NCBI RefSeq assembly: GCF_000250655.1 | Contig: NC_016935.1 | Coordinates: 1,878,001-1,942,000 of the forward strand | Source: Paenibacillus mucilaginosus 3016 | Lineage (GTDB): Bacteria > Bacillota > Bacilli > Paenibacillales > NBRC-103111 | Length of the DNA: 64,000 bases | Direction: 5' to 3' | Shown here: piece after piece, positions 51,707 to 61,783 of the stretch | How positions within the stretch are numbered: position 1 is the stretch's first letter | Layout: each line of letters opens with the position of its first letter | Notes under the pieces: generated by a model | What the model saw: the letters and a program-made list of their open reading frames with translations, nothing else | Databases searched by the model: none | What the model was told of the DNA's origin: nothing | Program-made: the position numbers and the translations under genes

Positions 51707-53554
51707 GTGAAGACGAAGGGCCGCATCCATGCGCTGCTCCGGCCGCTGCTGCGCAGAACCATCATCCGCAATGTGCTTGTCTCGTACCTCGGCATCAATC
51801 TGCTGCTGCTCTTCCTGCTCGGTGCCGTGTCGATCCGGGATTCGACGGACTCGATGACGGAGGAGATCACGGAGGCCAGCTACCGCGTCATGGAGCAGGC
51901 GGCGATCGGATTCCGCTTCAATCTCGAGGAGGCGAAGCGCTCCCTCGCCGGCTTCGCGGGACATCCGTCGGTCGTCCATATGATCCGCGCCGGCGACCGG
52001 ATGGGGATGCAGGAGAAGCTCCTGCACGAGCGCAACATCTCGGACCTGGCCTTCGGCGTCTCCTCGTTCCAGTCGCTGATCAGCGACATTCTCATTCTCG
52101 GCAGGAACGGGTATGTCAACAACCTGGACGGACGGAAGTCGCTGCGGTGGGATTACCCGTTCACGGAGCAGTCCTGGTTCCGGGAGGCGGTCTCCTCCCC
52201 GCATGCGCAGGGCTTCGTGACTCTCGGGCTGCACAGGCAGAATTACTATGTCAGCAGCCTGCTCTCGAAGTCCAACACGTCCGTGCTGTCCATTGCGCTT
52301 CCCATCCGGGATGCCGGGCAGGAGCCGGACGGGGCGGTCATCGCGAATCTGGACCTCCGGAAGATCAACGGGCTGTTCGAGCAGAGTGCCTACGGAAGTG
52401 AGGAACAGATCTTCATGATCGACGGGAACCGGACGGTCATCGTGCACAAGGACAGCGGGATGATCGGGCAGACGCTGGATTTTCCAGGGATCGACCGCAT
52501 GGACCGGGGCGAGTCGGGCAGCTTCGTCGCCACAGTCGGCGGGCAGGAGAAGCTCGTCATCTTCCAGCCCACGGCTGTGGAGGGACTGCGGCTGCTCTCC
52601 ACGGTGCCGATGGCGGAGATCCGGGGCCAGGCGGGGCCGCTGCGCGCCAAGCTGGCCGGCATTCTCTACGTCTGCCTGCTGCTCAATACGCTGGTCTCCG
52701 TGCTGCTCACGGTGCGGCTGTCCCGCCCGTTCAGCCGGCTGCTGCATACGCTGGACAGCGTGGGGGAGGACAGCCTCTACGTCGTCCCCAAGAATTACAA
52801 ATACGTCGAGCTCAACCTCATCGGCCGCAAGTTCAAGGAGCTTGTCGCGCGCATCGAGCAGCTCGTGAAGCTCAACTACAGCTCGGAGATCGCCCTGCAG
52901 GAGGCGCAGTGGAAGTCGCTGCAGTCGCAGATTCAGCCCCATTTTTTGTTCAATACGCTGCAGCTGCTCCAGACGGAGATCGTGTGCGGCAGTGCCGCCG
53001 ATTCCAACAAGATCATCCTTGCGCTGAGCTCGCTGCTCCGCTACTCCATGCAGCGGTCGTCCGATACCGTGACGCTGCGGGAGGAGCTGGGGAATGTGCG
53101 GGACTACGTGTTCATCCTGGCCAAAAAGTACGATAACCGCCTTAGCTTCGACTGCGAAGTGGGGGATCCCGCGCTGCTGGAAGCGCCGGCGATCAAGCTG
53201 ATCCTGCAGCCGATCGTGGAGAATGCGATTCTCCACGGCTTCCGGGAGAATCCGGTGGACGCCGAGATCCGCATCCGCGTCACCCCGGTGAAGAGGGGCA
53301 TGCTCGTCACGGTGAGCGACAACGGCTGCGGCATGAGCCGCGAACGGCGGGAATGGGTGAGCCGGCAGCTCGGCGGCGATGCCTCCCGTTCCGGCAGCAT
53401 CGGCATGCACAATGTGGACCGGCGCATCAAGCTGCGATATGGTCCGGGCTTCGGCCTGAGGATCCGCAGCACCCCCGGCAGGGGAACCCGCATCCATATC
53501 GTGCTGCCGGGAGCCGCAGACGTACACCCTGAGAAGGAGGAGAAGGTATCATGA
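51707..53554 (+). CDS. YesM-type sensor histidine kinase
   Basis: A 615-residue membrane kinase. TM1 is near residue 25 (VLVSYLGINLLLLFLLGAVS). The outer sensor (Cache-like, about residues 50-310) is followed by TM2 (LAGILYVCLLLNTLVSVLLT), a HAMP segment and the His-kinase domain with His412 in QSQIQPHFLFNTLQLLQTEI. HATPase_c ends with SIGMHNVDRRIKLRYG. Start GTG 51707 follows AAGGAGG; ATG 51686 lies before the SD. With the regulator that follows and the ABC importer downstream, it probably senses an extracellular sugar. Confidence 0.9.
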   Translation: MKTKGRIHALLRPLLRRTIIRNVLVSYLGINLLLLFLLGAVSIRDSTDSMTEEITEASYRVMEQAAIGFRFNLEEAKRSLAGFAGHPSVVHMIRAGDRMGMQEKLLHERNISDLAFGVSSFQSLISDILILGRNGYVNNLDGRKSLRWDYPFTEQSWFREAVSSPHAQGFVTLGLHRQNYYVSSLLSKSNTSVLSIALPIRDAGQEPDGAVIANLDLRKINGLFEQSAYGSEEQIFMIDGNRTVIVHKDSGMIGQTLDFPGIDRMDRGESGSFVATVGGQEKLVIFQPTAVEGLRLLSTVPMAEIRGQAGPLRAKLAGILYVCLLLNTLVSVLLTVRLSRPFSRLLHTLDSVGEDSLYVVPKNYKYVELNLIGRKFKELVARIEQLVKLNYSSEIALQEAQWKSLQSQIQPHFLFNTLQLLQTEIVCGSAADSNKIILALSSLLRYSMQRSSDTVTLREELGNVRDYVFILAKKYDNRLSFDCEVGDPALLEAPAIKLILQPIVENAILHGFRENPVDAEIRIRVTPVKRGMLVTVSDNGCGMSRERREWVSRQLGGDASRSGSIGMHNVDRRIKLRYGPGFGLRIRSTPGRGTRIHIVLPGAADVHPEKEEKVS

Positions 53555-54714
53555 AGCTGCTTATTGCCGATGACCAGAGATCGCTGCACCAGTACTTGCA
53601 CACCATGGTGGATTGGGCCGCGCTCGGGATTACCGAGGTGCGCAGCGCCTATGACGGAGCGGAGGCGGCGGAGCTTGCCGCCTTGATGGAACCCGACCTG
53701 CTCCTGATGGACATCCGGATGCCGGGCGTGGACGGGATCGAGGCGCTGCGCCGGATCCAGTCGCTGCCGCAGAAGCCGAGGGCGGTCATCCTGAGCGCGT
53801 ATGACCAGTTCGAATACGCGCGGGAGGCGCTGAAGCTCAGCGTGTCGCAGTATCTCCTGAAGCCCGTGGACACGGAGCTGCTGGAGGGGGCGCTGCGGGA
53901 GCTGATCACCGCGATCCGCTCGGAGGCAAGGAGCCTGCTGGAGCGGGAGCTGGCGCATCTGAGCCTCGCCGGCCGGCTGCCGGACGAACGGCTTGCTGCC
54001 GCAGAGCAGGCCATGGGGAAGCTCGGGATCGGCGGCTGTGCCGTGCTTACGGTGATGGCCGGGCCGGACGGGGCGACCGTTCCCACCGCGGACATGACCG
54101 AGGCCCTGCCGGACGGAGCCGTGCTCCTGCCGCTGGTGACCGGTGACGGGGAGGCCGGGCATCTCCTCTTCGCCGGCCTGCCTGAAGGGATGGAGCGGGA
54201 GGCACTGTGCGCAGGCCTTGAGCGGTACACAACACGCGAGGATGAGGAGGCGGTCGCGGTCTTCGGGGTCAGCCGGATCGCCGGCAGCCTCCGGGAGTTC
54301 CCGCAGCTCATCGCCGAGAGCCGGGAGGAAGCGCAGCGCGCCCGCGAAGGGAGCAGGGAGGGGGGGCCGCGGATGATGGAGAAGCTGCGGTGCATCCGCT
54401 CGCACATCGACAGCCACCTGGACGGCGATCTGAGCCTGCAGACCGTGGCCGACCGCTTCGGCATCGACAAGTACCAGCTGAGCCGCACCTTCAAGCAGGC
54501 GTTCGGCGAGAACTATTGGCCGTACGTCACACGACGGCGGCTCGAGAAGGCGGCGCAGCTCCTCTGCGGGACCGACTGGAAGAACGGCCGGATAGCCGAG
54601 GCCACGGGGTATGCGGACGAGAGCCATTTCAGCAAGGCGTTCAAGAAGCATTACGGCGTGGCGCCGAAGGAGTACCGTGCCGCAGGCGCAGGCGCAGGGC
54701 AGGCGGTTCGTTAG
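53551..54714 (+). CDS. YesN-type AraC response regulator
   Basis: A 387-residue regulator. Receiver: MKLLIADDQRSLHQYLHTMV, with Asp54 in LLLMDIRMPGVDG and Lys in YLLKPVD. A middle linker of about 150 residues follows. The C-terminal AraC domain (residues about 275-380) reads LSLQTVADRFGIDKYQLSRT and IAEATGYADESHFSKAFKKH. It overlaps the kinase gene by four bases (ATGA). Probable target: the ABC importer operon at 55754. Confidence 0.91.
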   Translation: MKLLIADDQRSLHQYLHTMVDWAALGITEVRSAYDGAEAAELAALMEPDLLLMDIRMPGVDGIEALRRIQSLPQKPRAVILSAYDQFEYAREALKLSVSQYLLKPVDTELLEGALRELITAIRSEARSLLERELAHLSLAGRLPDERLAAAEQAMGKLGIGGCAVLTVMAGPDGATVPTADMTEALPDGAVLLPLVTGDGEAGHLLFAGLPEGMEREALCAGLERYTTREDEEAVAVFGVSRIAGSLREFPQLIAESREEAQRAREGSREGGPRMMEKLRCIRSHIDSHLDGDLSLQTVADRFGIDKYQLSRTFKQAFGENYWPYVTRRRLEKAAQLLCGTDWKNGRIAEATGYADESHFSKAFKKHYGVAPKEYRAAGAGAGQAVR

Positions 54715-54723
54715 CACTCCGCT

Positions 54724-55440
54724 TCAGGAAGCGGAATGCCCATCCAGGGCCTGAAGTTCATTCACGGTAACGAAGGTGTATCCCTCATCGGAGAGGGCCC
54801 TCAGGATGGCTTCGACGGCGGCCAGCTCGCTCCCGGTTTTATCATACATGGGATGCATCAGGATAATCGAACCGGGCTTCACGTTGTTCTTGACGTAATT
54901 CACTTTCTCGGAGGCAGAGGTGGAATAAGTATCCGGCTCTATACTCCACATGATGGTCTCTCTATGATGCTGCTTCAGATAGTAGGGCAGGCCGATCAGC
55001 TTCTTGCCGTTGGGCGGCCGAATATCAATCTCCCCCGTATACCCGGCCTCCCGGATCAGCATGTCTGTCTTTTCGATCTCCTCCCGGATAAAGGAAGGCG
55101 TTTTGAAAATCATCCGGTGGTGGGAATACGTATGATTTCCGATCTGATGGCCCCCTTCGGCGATCCTGCGGGCAGCCTCCGGGTGGGCTTCGATCTCTTG
55201 ACCGATCAGAAAGAAAGTCGCTTTGGCCCGGTACCGGTCCAGGATCGGGAGAATGGAGTCGATGTTCTTCGTAGGACCATCATCGAAGGTCAAGGCAACG
55301 ACCTTCCGATCCGTCTGTACGGAAGAAGTCAAACCGCCGAAAAGCTGGTACGTCCGGGAAGTCATCAGTTTATAACTGCCGAACAGCAGCAGGGACAGGA
55401 ACAGAATCCCGATCCCTGTATAGTATAATTTTCTTTTCAT
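54724..55440 (-). CDS. Polysaccharide deacetylase (NodB domain), membrane-anchored
   Basis: A 238-residue protein. The N-terminal hydrophobic segment (LYYTGIGILFLSLLLFGSYK) anchors it outside the membrane. NodB motifs: VVALTFDDGPTKNID (motif 1 with the metal Asp), QIGNHTYSHH (motif 2), and later DIRPPNGKK and IILMHPMYDK. Start ATG 55440; a longer frame upstream to 55644 has no start support. It deacetylates peptidoglycan or chitin-like N-acetylglucosamine polymers. It stands between two plus-strand operons. Confidence 0.87.
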   Translation of the reverse strand: MKRKLYYTGIGILFLSLLLFGSYKLMTSRTYQLFGGLTSSVQTDRKVVALTFDDGPTKNIDSILPILDRYRAKATFFLIGQEIEAHPEAARRIAEGGHQIGNHTYSHHRMIFKTPSFIREEIEKTDMLIREAGYTGEIDIRPPNGKKLIGLPYYLKQHHRETIMWSIEPDTYSTSASEKVNYVKNNVKPGSIILMHPMYDKTGSELAAVEAILRALSDEGYTFVTVNELQALDGHSAS

Positions 55441-55753
55441 AGCGAAAGACCCGGCTTTCAACGTGGATTTTGGGGCTGTACAGGCGGCTGCGGTCCCGCT
55501 TGCGGAGCGAGTCCTGTCTGCGTTATCAGGAACGGTAGATCGTTGATATCTCCAGTGTATCCTGGGATAACCGCGATTACCATGCCTGAGGGCTGACGCA
55601 TTCCTAACAGAAGACGGAGGAGGAGCTGCCGGCTTCCCACGCAAGGATTGACATGAAGATGTGCAAGATTAGAAATTCAGATCCTGCGGCCGGTTCCTTA
55701 TAATCATAAATGTAAGTGCTTACAATAAAATGAACGATGGGGGTACTACCTGT

Positions 55754-57042
55754 ATGAGAAGCTCGATGTGGAAAAAAAGTACAGCGCTGCTCGCTCTCTC
55801 GGCCCTGCTCTCGGCCTGCTCCGGCGGGAACGGAGGCGGGGAGGCGGCCGGGGGTTCGACGGACGCGGGAAGCACTGCGGCGAAGAAGGTGAAGCTCAGC
55901 CTCCTGTCCTGGAACAATGAGCAGGAGATGGCGCCCGTCCTCGAAGGGTTCAAGAAGAAATACCCTAACGTCACGATCGACTTCCAGCATGCGCCTCCGG
56001 TCAAGGACTATATCGCCAAGCTGCAGACGATGCTGCTGTCGGGTTCGGCGACGGATATCTTCATCATTGCGGCGGAGAACCGCAACGAGATCATCGACGG
56101 CGGCTACGCGATCGACCTCACCGACCAGCCTTTCATGGACAAGATGCTCGACAGCAACAAGCCGATGCTGAGCAAGAACGGCCGGACCTACGCGTTCACG
56201 CAGACCGGCTGGGCCGGGGGAATCTTTTATAACAAGGAGCTGTTCCAGAAGGCCGGAATCGAGAAGCCGCCCGCCACGTGGGACGAGTTCATCGCCGTCT
56301 GCCTCAAGCTGAAGAGCGCGGGGATCGTGCCGCTGTATGATAACCTTCAGGACGTGACGATGATCCATAACGGCCTGTATGCGAACATGACGCTGGCGAA
56401 GGACCCGGATTTCGATAAGAAAATATTCGAAGGCACGAAGACCTTCCAGGACGGCTGGCTTGAGCCGTTCAACGTCTGGAAGAAGGGGCTGATCGACAAC
56501 AAGATCATCACCCCGGACATGATCGGGCTGACCGCCGATCAGATCGTCAACGAATTCGCGATCGGCAGTGTCGCGATGTTCCAGGGCGGGCCGTGGAGCA
56601 TCGCCACGATCGAGCAGGCGAACCCGAATCTCAAGTACGATATGATGCCGATTCCGGGCGTGAACCCGGGGACAACTATTACTCGGGGGCCCCGGGCGTG
56701 GGCTTCGCCGTCAACAGCAAGACGAAGTACAAGGAAGAAGCGCTGGCGTTCGTCGAGTATCTGTCGACGCCGGAGGGGCTGCAGCTCTTCGAGAAGGGCA
56801 CGCGGGCCTTCATCACGGCCAAGGGCTACGAGAGCAAGGTGCATCCGGTGATGGAGGGAGCGTACAAGGACGGCCTGCTCAAGGGCAAGTTCTACCTGCC
56901 GATGGTCGCCTGGCCGAGACACCAGGAGGCGCTGCGCAACCAGTTCACGATTGCGGTGCAGGACATGGTAGTCGGCAAGATGACGCCGGAGCAGGTGGCG
57001 AAGTCACTCGACAGCAAGCTCCAAGAGATGGAAAAGAAGTGA
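55754..57042 (+). pseudogene. ABC sugar importer substrate-binding lipoprotein (frameshifted)
   Basis: The lipoprotein signal LLALSALLSACSGG has a lipobox with Cys. The mature part is a group-1 extracellular sugar-binding protein: LSLLSWNNEQEMAPVLEGF, TGWAGGIFYNKELFQKAGI. In a run CCCGGGGACAAC near 56668-56671 one base appears to be missing; after it the right frame goes on NYYSGAPGVGFAVNSKTKYK and ends at 57042. With the base restored the product is about 430 residues, the normal length. The two permease genes after it are intact, so a sequence error is a fair explanation. Confidence 0.75.
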
Positions 57043-57052
57043 GGCGGGCCAC

Positions 57053-57937
57053 ATGAGCAAATTTCTGCGCAATGTGCAGTTCCAGATTTTTCTGCTGCCG
57101 ATCCTGTTCTTCTATACGGTCTTCACGATCTACCCGCTGCTGAAGTCGCTGCTGCTCAGCTTCACCGACTTCGACGGGTATGTCAAGGAGTACAACTTCG
57201 TCGGGCTCGCGAATTATATGAAAATCTTCCAGGACGACGCGATCGTCTCGGGCATCTCGTATACGCTGATCTTCGCCATTGCGAGCACCGTGCTCATCAC
57301 GGTGGTGGCGATTCCGCTGGCGCTGATCCTCGACCAGAACTTCGCCACCCGCAACCTGCACCGGGCGATCTTCTTCTTCCCGTCGATCCCGAGCGGCCTG
57401 CTCCTTGCCTACATCTGGGGCTTCATCCTCGCGCCGATCTCTTCGGGTGTGCTGAACAAGGTCCTGAAGACCTTGTTCGGCCTCGGGCCGCAGCCTTGGC
57501 TGTCGGACCCCGTGCTCGCCAAGGTGTCGACGATCGTCGTGTCGGCCTGGGCGGGAGCCGGCTGGCATGCGGTGCTCTACCTGGCGTTCCTGCAGGCGAT
57601 CCCGAAGGACTACTACGAAGCCGCCGCGATTGACGGGGCAAGCCGCTGGCAGCAGATCCGCAGCATCACGCTGCCGCTGCTTGCGCCGGCCATGACGGTC
57701 AGCGTCATGCTGCTGCTGACCGGCGGGCTCAAGGTATTCGAGATTCCCCTCGCGCTGACCAAGGGCGGACCGGGCTTCGAAACGCACACCATCACTCAGG
57801 TGATTGTGCTGCGGGGCATCACGGAAGTGCAGTACGGGCTCGCTTCCGCGATGTCGATCGTGTTCTTCCTGATCGTGCTCGTGCTGGCGTTCGTGCAGGT
57901 GAGCTGGATGCAGAAGAGAGAGGAGGGAATCCAATGA
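57053..57937 (+). CDS. ABC sugar importer permease (MalF-type)
   Basis: A 294-residue permease with six hydrophobic segments. It carries the EAA loop YYEAAAIDGASRWQQIRSIT, which contacts the ATPase. It starts 10 bases after the binding-protein stop. No ATPase gene follows, so it would use a shared MsmX/UgpC-like ATPase (known in Bacillus). Confidence 0.92.
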   Translation: MSKFLRNVQFQIFLLPILFFYTVFTIYPLLKSLLLSFTDFDGYVKEYNFVGLANYMKIFQDDAIVSGISYTLIFAIASTVLITVVAIPLALILDQNFATRNLHRAIFFFPSIPSGLLLAYIWGFILAPISSGVLNKVLKTLFGLGPQPWLSDPVLAKVSTIVVSAWAGAGWHAVLYLAFLQAIPKDYYEAAAIDGASRWQQIRSITLPLLAPAMTVSVMLLLTGGLKVFEIPLALTKGGPGFETHTITQVIVLRGITEVQYGLASAMSIVFFLIVLVLAFVQVSWMQKREEGIQ

Positions 57938-58761
57938 ACGGTGGTACGGCTGGACGCAAATGGCTGCTTGACGTGCTGATGCTGCCCTTCGGGCTGCTTA
58001 CCTTCTTCCCGTTCTACCTCATCCTCATCAACACGGTGAAGACGCCGACGGAGACGGCCATCAACCCGATGAGCCTGCCGAAGAACTGGGATTTCTCGAA
58101 CTATATCAAGGTCTTCGAAGAAACCCCGCTGCTCCGCAGCTTCGGGAACTCGCTCTTCATCACGGTCATCTCCGTGCTGCTGATGGTGCTGATCGGCGCG
58201 ATGGCCGCCTACCCGGTCGTCTACAATCCGAACCGGCTGAACAAGGTGATTGTGGTGTACCTGCTCGCCGGATTCCTGATCCCGTTCCAGACGACGCTCA
58301 TCCCGCTGTTCGAGCTCATGACCGACTTCGGGCTGATCAACAAGCTGTGGGGGCTCATCATCCTCTACATGGGCGGGGCGGTGTTCGTATTCTTCCTCGT
58401 CTCAGGATATATGCGCACGCTGCCGAAGGAGCTCTCCGAGGCGGCGATCATTGACGGCTGCTCGGTGTGGGGCGTGTTTTGGCGGATCATTCTGCCCCTG
58501 CTGCAGCCGATCACGATGACGAGTATCATCTACCAGACGATGTGGATCTGGAACGACTTCCTGGCGCCGATGCTCTTCCTGAATTCGCAGGACAAGGCGA
58601 CGCTGGTGCTGCAGGTGTACAAGGCCAAGGGGGAATTCTCCGTGAACTGGCCGCTGTTCATGACTCTGACCGTGATCGTGCTCGTGCCGATCTTCATTTT
58701 CTTCCTCTTCATGCAGAAGCATATTGTCAAAGGCATTGTAGGCGGTGCGATCAAGGGGTAG
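57934..58761 (+). CDS. ABC sugar importer permease (MalG-type)
   Basis: A 275-residue permease with six hydrophobic segments and the EAA loop LSEAAIIDGCSVWGVFWRII. It overlaps the MalF-type gene by four bases (ATGA). The C-terminus QKHIVKGIVGGAIKG is typical of the family. Together with the upstream genes it forms a CUT1 importer for oligosaccharides. Confidence 0.93.
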   Translation: MNGGTAGRKWLLDVLMLPFGLLTFFPFYLILINTVKTPTETAINPMSLPKNWDFSNYIKVFEETPLLRSFGNSLFITVISVLLMVLIGAMAAYPVVYNPNRLNKVIVVYLLAGFLIPFQTTLIPLFELMTDFGLINKLWGLIILYMGGAVFVFFLVSGYMRTLPKELSEAAIIDGCSVWGVFWRIILPLLQPITMTSIIYQTMWIWNDFLAPMLFLNSQDKATLVLQVYKAKGEFSVNWPLFMTLTVIVLVPIFIFFLFMQKHIVKGIVGGAIKG

Positions 58762-59074
58762 AGCGAAGCGGGAGACGGAGAGCAGGCGGGGAGTGAAAGA
58801 GAAGCTGCAGTTTAGGAGTTGTGGTGTAAAAGAAGGCTCTGTCCGCAGGAAGCTGCGTCAGGGTCTTTTTTGGCGTGTCCGGTTCGTGGGCGGAGCAGGT
58901 GTTTCGAGCCGGTCCGGCGCTATTTTCAGCAAACGTTCAGCCTGCACTCATGAAGGGCTCAGTCCCCCGCGGCATAATGGGTAACAGATCGAAGGAAGCA
59001 GTCAAGCAGCCGCTTGGTGCGAAAGGATCGGCCTGACGGCTGACAACTAAGAACATTAACGGGGGTACATACAA
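58762..59074. other. Intergenic region with possible weak terminator
   Basis: About 310 bases. Near 58832-58870, GGCTCTGTCCGCAGGAAG is followed by GGTCTTTTTTGG; the stem is imperfect. I see no other feature. Confidence 0.35.
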
Positions 59075-60355
59075 ATGAAGCGGAAAAAAGAAACGAAGAC
59101 AATCCTGATGGCGGTGGCGATGAGCCTGGTGATGAGCGCCTGTGCGAATGGAGCGATCAGCACGACGGCGGGGAGCGGCAGCACGACGGCGGACACGACC
59201 GCTGCAGCAAGCACAGCGGAAGGGACGACAGCCGCACCGGCGAACGCGGGCCCGGGAGGCGGACCTCCGCCGGATGGGCAGGGCGGCCCTGGCGGAGGCC
59301 CGGGCGGTCCGGGAGGCGAAGCGGTGGACACGACGACGGGCCGGGTTACGGACGTGGCGGCAGCCGTTAAGGCGGATGCGGTGACAGGCAGCACCGCCTG
59401 CAGCAGCAGTGCGGAGACGGACGCAGCGGTGGCATGCCTCGCGGATGCGTTCCTGAAGACGCTGACCGACGAGCAGAAGGAAGCGGTGCAGTTTGACCTG
59501 ACGGCCGAGAACGGCGCGGTCTGGTCCAATCTTCCGGCCGGCAATGTGAAGCGCAACGGCCTCATGTTCGGCACGCTCAGCACGGAGAGCCTGGAGGCCG
59601 TGAAGGCCCTCGCGGCGGAAGCGCTCAGCGGAACCGGGTACAGCACGCTGCGCTCGATCATCCTCGCGGATGAGTATCTGACGACGGATACGGGCAATAC
59701 GATGTGGGACGCCGACCTGTACTATATCGCGTTCCTGGGCACCCCTTCGGCGACGGAGCCTTGGGTGCTGCAGATCAGCGGCCACCACTACGCGGCGAAT
59801 CTTTCGTTCAACATGAAGACGGACAGCGCCACCCCGATGTTCGTGGGCGTGGAGCCGCAGACCTTCACGATGGACGGCGTGACGTATGAGCCGCTGGCAG
59901 CCCGCCGCGACGCCATGTACACTATGCTCGGCTCGCTCAGTGCCGAGCAGCAGAAGACCGCGACGATCTCGGGCAAGTTCGACGACGTGCTCGTCGGTCC
60001 GGGGCAGGACGGCAATTTCCCGGCGAAGGAGGAAGGCATCCTGTATACGGAGCTGGATGATTCTCAGAAAGCGCTCGTGAAGGCTTCCATCGAAGCGTGG
60101 GTGAAGGACGCGAACGAGGAGCTGTCGCAGGAGCTGCTGTCCGCCTACCTGTCCGAGGAAGCGCTGAGCCAGACGTATATCGGCTGGTCGGGCTCCACGA
60201 GCTATGCGGACCACGGTTCTTACATCCGTATCAGCGGCCCGAGAGTCTGGATCGAATTCGTCTGCCAGACGGGCGTCGCGTACAAGGACCAGATCCACTT
60301 CCACACGATCTGGCGTGACAAGCTGGCCGATTACGGCGGGAGCTTCTCGTCATGA
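59075..60355 (+). CDS. DUF3500-domain lipoprotein
   Basis: A 426-residue protein. Lipoprotein signal with Cys23 (SLVMSACANG). A low-complexity Thr/Ala and Gly/Pro linker (residues about 27-85, GGPGGGPGGPGGE). The rest is a DUF3500 domain: FLKTLTDEQKEAVQFDL, LYYIAFLGTPSATEPWVLQI, SGHHYAANLSF and QIHFHTIWRDKLADYGG. The conserved His residues (GHHYA, HFHTIWRD) suggest metal binding. It overlaps the next gene by four bases. Confidence 0.82.
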   Translation: MKRKKETKTILMAVAMSLVMSACANGAISTTAGSGSTTADTTAAASTAEGTTAAPANAGPGGGPPPDGQGGPGGGPGGPGGEAVDTTTGRVTDVAAAVKADAVTGSTACSSSAETDAAVACLADAFLKTLTDEQKEAVQFDLTAENGAVWSNLPAGNVKRNGLMFGTLSTESLEAVKALAAEALSGTGYSTLRSIILADEYLTTDTGNTMWDADLYYIAFLGTPSATEPWVLQISGHHYAANLSFNMKTDSATPMFVGVEPQTFTMDGVTYEPLAARRDAMYTMLGSLSAEQQKTATISGKFDDVLVGPGQDGNFPAKEEGILYTELDDSQKALVKASIEAWVKDANEELSQELLSAYLSEEALSQTYIGWSGSTSYADHGSYIRISGPRVWIEFVCQTGVAYKDQIHFHTIWRDKLADYGGSFSS

Positions 60356-61664
60356 GGGCCGGACGGAATCTGATCCTCCTCTGTCTCAGCCTCGTGGTGA
60401 TGACGGTCCTGACGGTGCTGCCGGCGGGGCCGGCCTCCGCTCATGCCATGCCGAGCTCGGCCGTCTGTCTCGATGTGCATGAAGACGGTGTGGAGGCGGA
60501 GCTGCAGCTGCCGCTGGACCGGCTCGAAGTGGCCTTCGGGCAGACGCTTACCGCGAATCCGGAGGATGTGCCTGCCTCTTACGGCAGGGAGCTGTCCGCC
60601 TATGCGGCGGAACGCATTCAGCCGCAGACGCCGGAAGGGGAAGCGTGGACCGTGGAAGTCCGGAGCCTGGAGGTGCAGGCGGAGGAGCAGGGGAGCGAGC
60701 TGATCGTCAAGGTCTGGCTTCAGCCTCCAGCCGGCGCTTCCGTGGAGAAGTTCACGCTGAACTATGACGTGATTATCCGCGAGCTTCTGACGCATACCAT
60801 CCTGGTGTCCGTACGCAGCGATTGGAAGAGCGGGATAACCGCGGCCGATCCGGAGCTGATCGGTACGATCCAGGGCAAGGTGCAGTCGCTGGATGTCGAC
60901 CGGAGCGGGGGCAGCCTCTGGACCGGCTTCCAGAGTGTGGTCGCCTCCGGGATGCACCATATTGCCGAAGGCTTCGACCACCTGCTGTTCCTGCTGGTGC
61001 TGCTGCTCCCTGCACCGCTGGCCGTCCGAGGCGGGCGCTGGGACGGGTCGCAGGGGCACGGCACAGCGTGATGGGACTGCTCAAGGTCGTCACGGCCTTC
61101 ACGTTCGGCCATTCCTTCACCCTGATTGCCGGAGCGCTCGGCTGGATCCCCTTTCCGGAGCGTACCGTGGAGATCCTGATTGCCGTATCGATTCTGGTTT
61201 CGGCGATTCACGCTCTGCGTCCGCTGTTCCCGGGCCGCGAAGTGCTCGTGGCCGGCAGCTTCGGGCTGGTGCACGGCATGGCGTTCGCCGCGCTGATCAC
61301 GGAGCTTGGCATGACGTCCTGGCAGAAGGCCCTCAGCATTCTCGGCTTCAACCTAGGGATCGAGCTCATGCAGCTGTTCGTGATTGCCATTACCGTGCCG
61401 TGGCTGATCCTGCTCAGCCTCACACGGGCTTATCATCCGGTACGTACAGCCGGCGCGGTGTTCGCCGGGATTGCTGCGCTGGGCTGGATGGCCGAGCGGG
61501 CCCTTGGAACGTCGAACAAGGCTGCCGCACTGGCCGATGCGGCCGGCGGGCACGCCCTGTGGCTGGTCGCTGCGCTGGCGTGCATAGCGGTCATGGGCTT
61601 CACGGGGTCCTGGTTCAGGAAGAACGGGGAGCTGAAGCGGGGAGCGGTGCCTTCCTTGAAGTAG
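60352..61664 (+). pseudogene. HupE/UreJ_2-family membrane protein (frameshifted)
   Basis: The N-terminal part is exported: signal AGPASAHAMPSS with a His after it, then an outside beta domain (residues about 32-200), then GMHHIAEGFDHLLFLLVLLL. Between about 61015 and 61045 the frame breaks, and from a shifted frame the family goes on: LLKVVTAFTFGHSFTLIAGA, SAIHALRPLFPGREVLVAGS, FGLVHGMAFA. One base seems to be missing. Complete, it would have about 437 residues. HupE/UreJ proteins are suggested metal (Ni/Co) transporters. It is coupled to the DUF3500 lipoprotein. Confidence 0.75.
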
Positions 61665-61680
61665 AATGCACTTGGAGAGA

Positions 61681-61710
61681 GTCTGGGCCCTTGGGGGTCC
61701 AGGCTTTTTT
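61681..61710 (+). terminator. Intrinsic terminator
   Basis: GTCTGGGCC / GGTCCAGGC stem with one mismatch, then TTTTTT. Confidence 0.75.
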
Positions 61711-61751
61711 GGCGTGCAGGGAGAAAGGAGGATAGGGGTGTGAGGCTGGTG

Positions 61752-61767
61752 TGTGAGGTATGTCACA
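61752..61767. promoter_or_regulatory. Crp/Fnr-type box 1 (distal)
   Basis: TGTGAGGTATGTCACA: a perfect TGTGA-N6-TCACA dyad. Its centre lies about 73 bases upstream of the predicted transcription start of the flavohemoprotein gene. Confidence 0.7.
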
Positions 61768-61783
61768 AATCGACCTTAGTCGG

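Noticed and set aside
51587-53527. Minus-strand open frame of 646 codons
   Set aside because: Antisense shadow of the YesM-type kinase gene.
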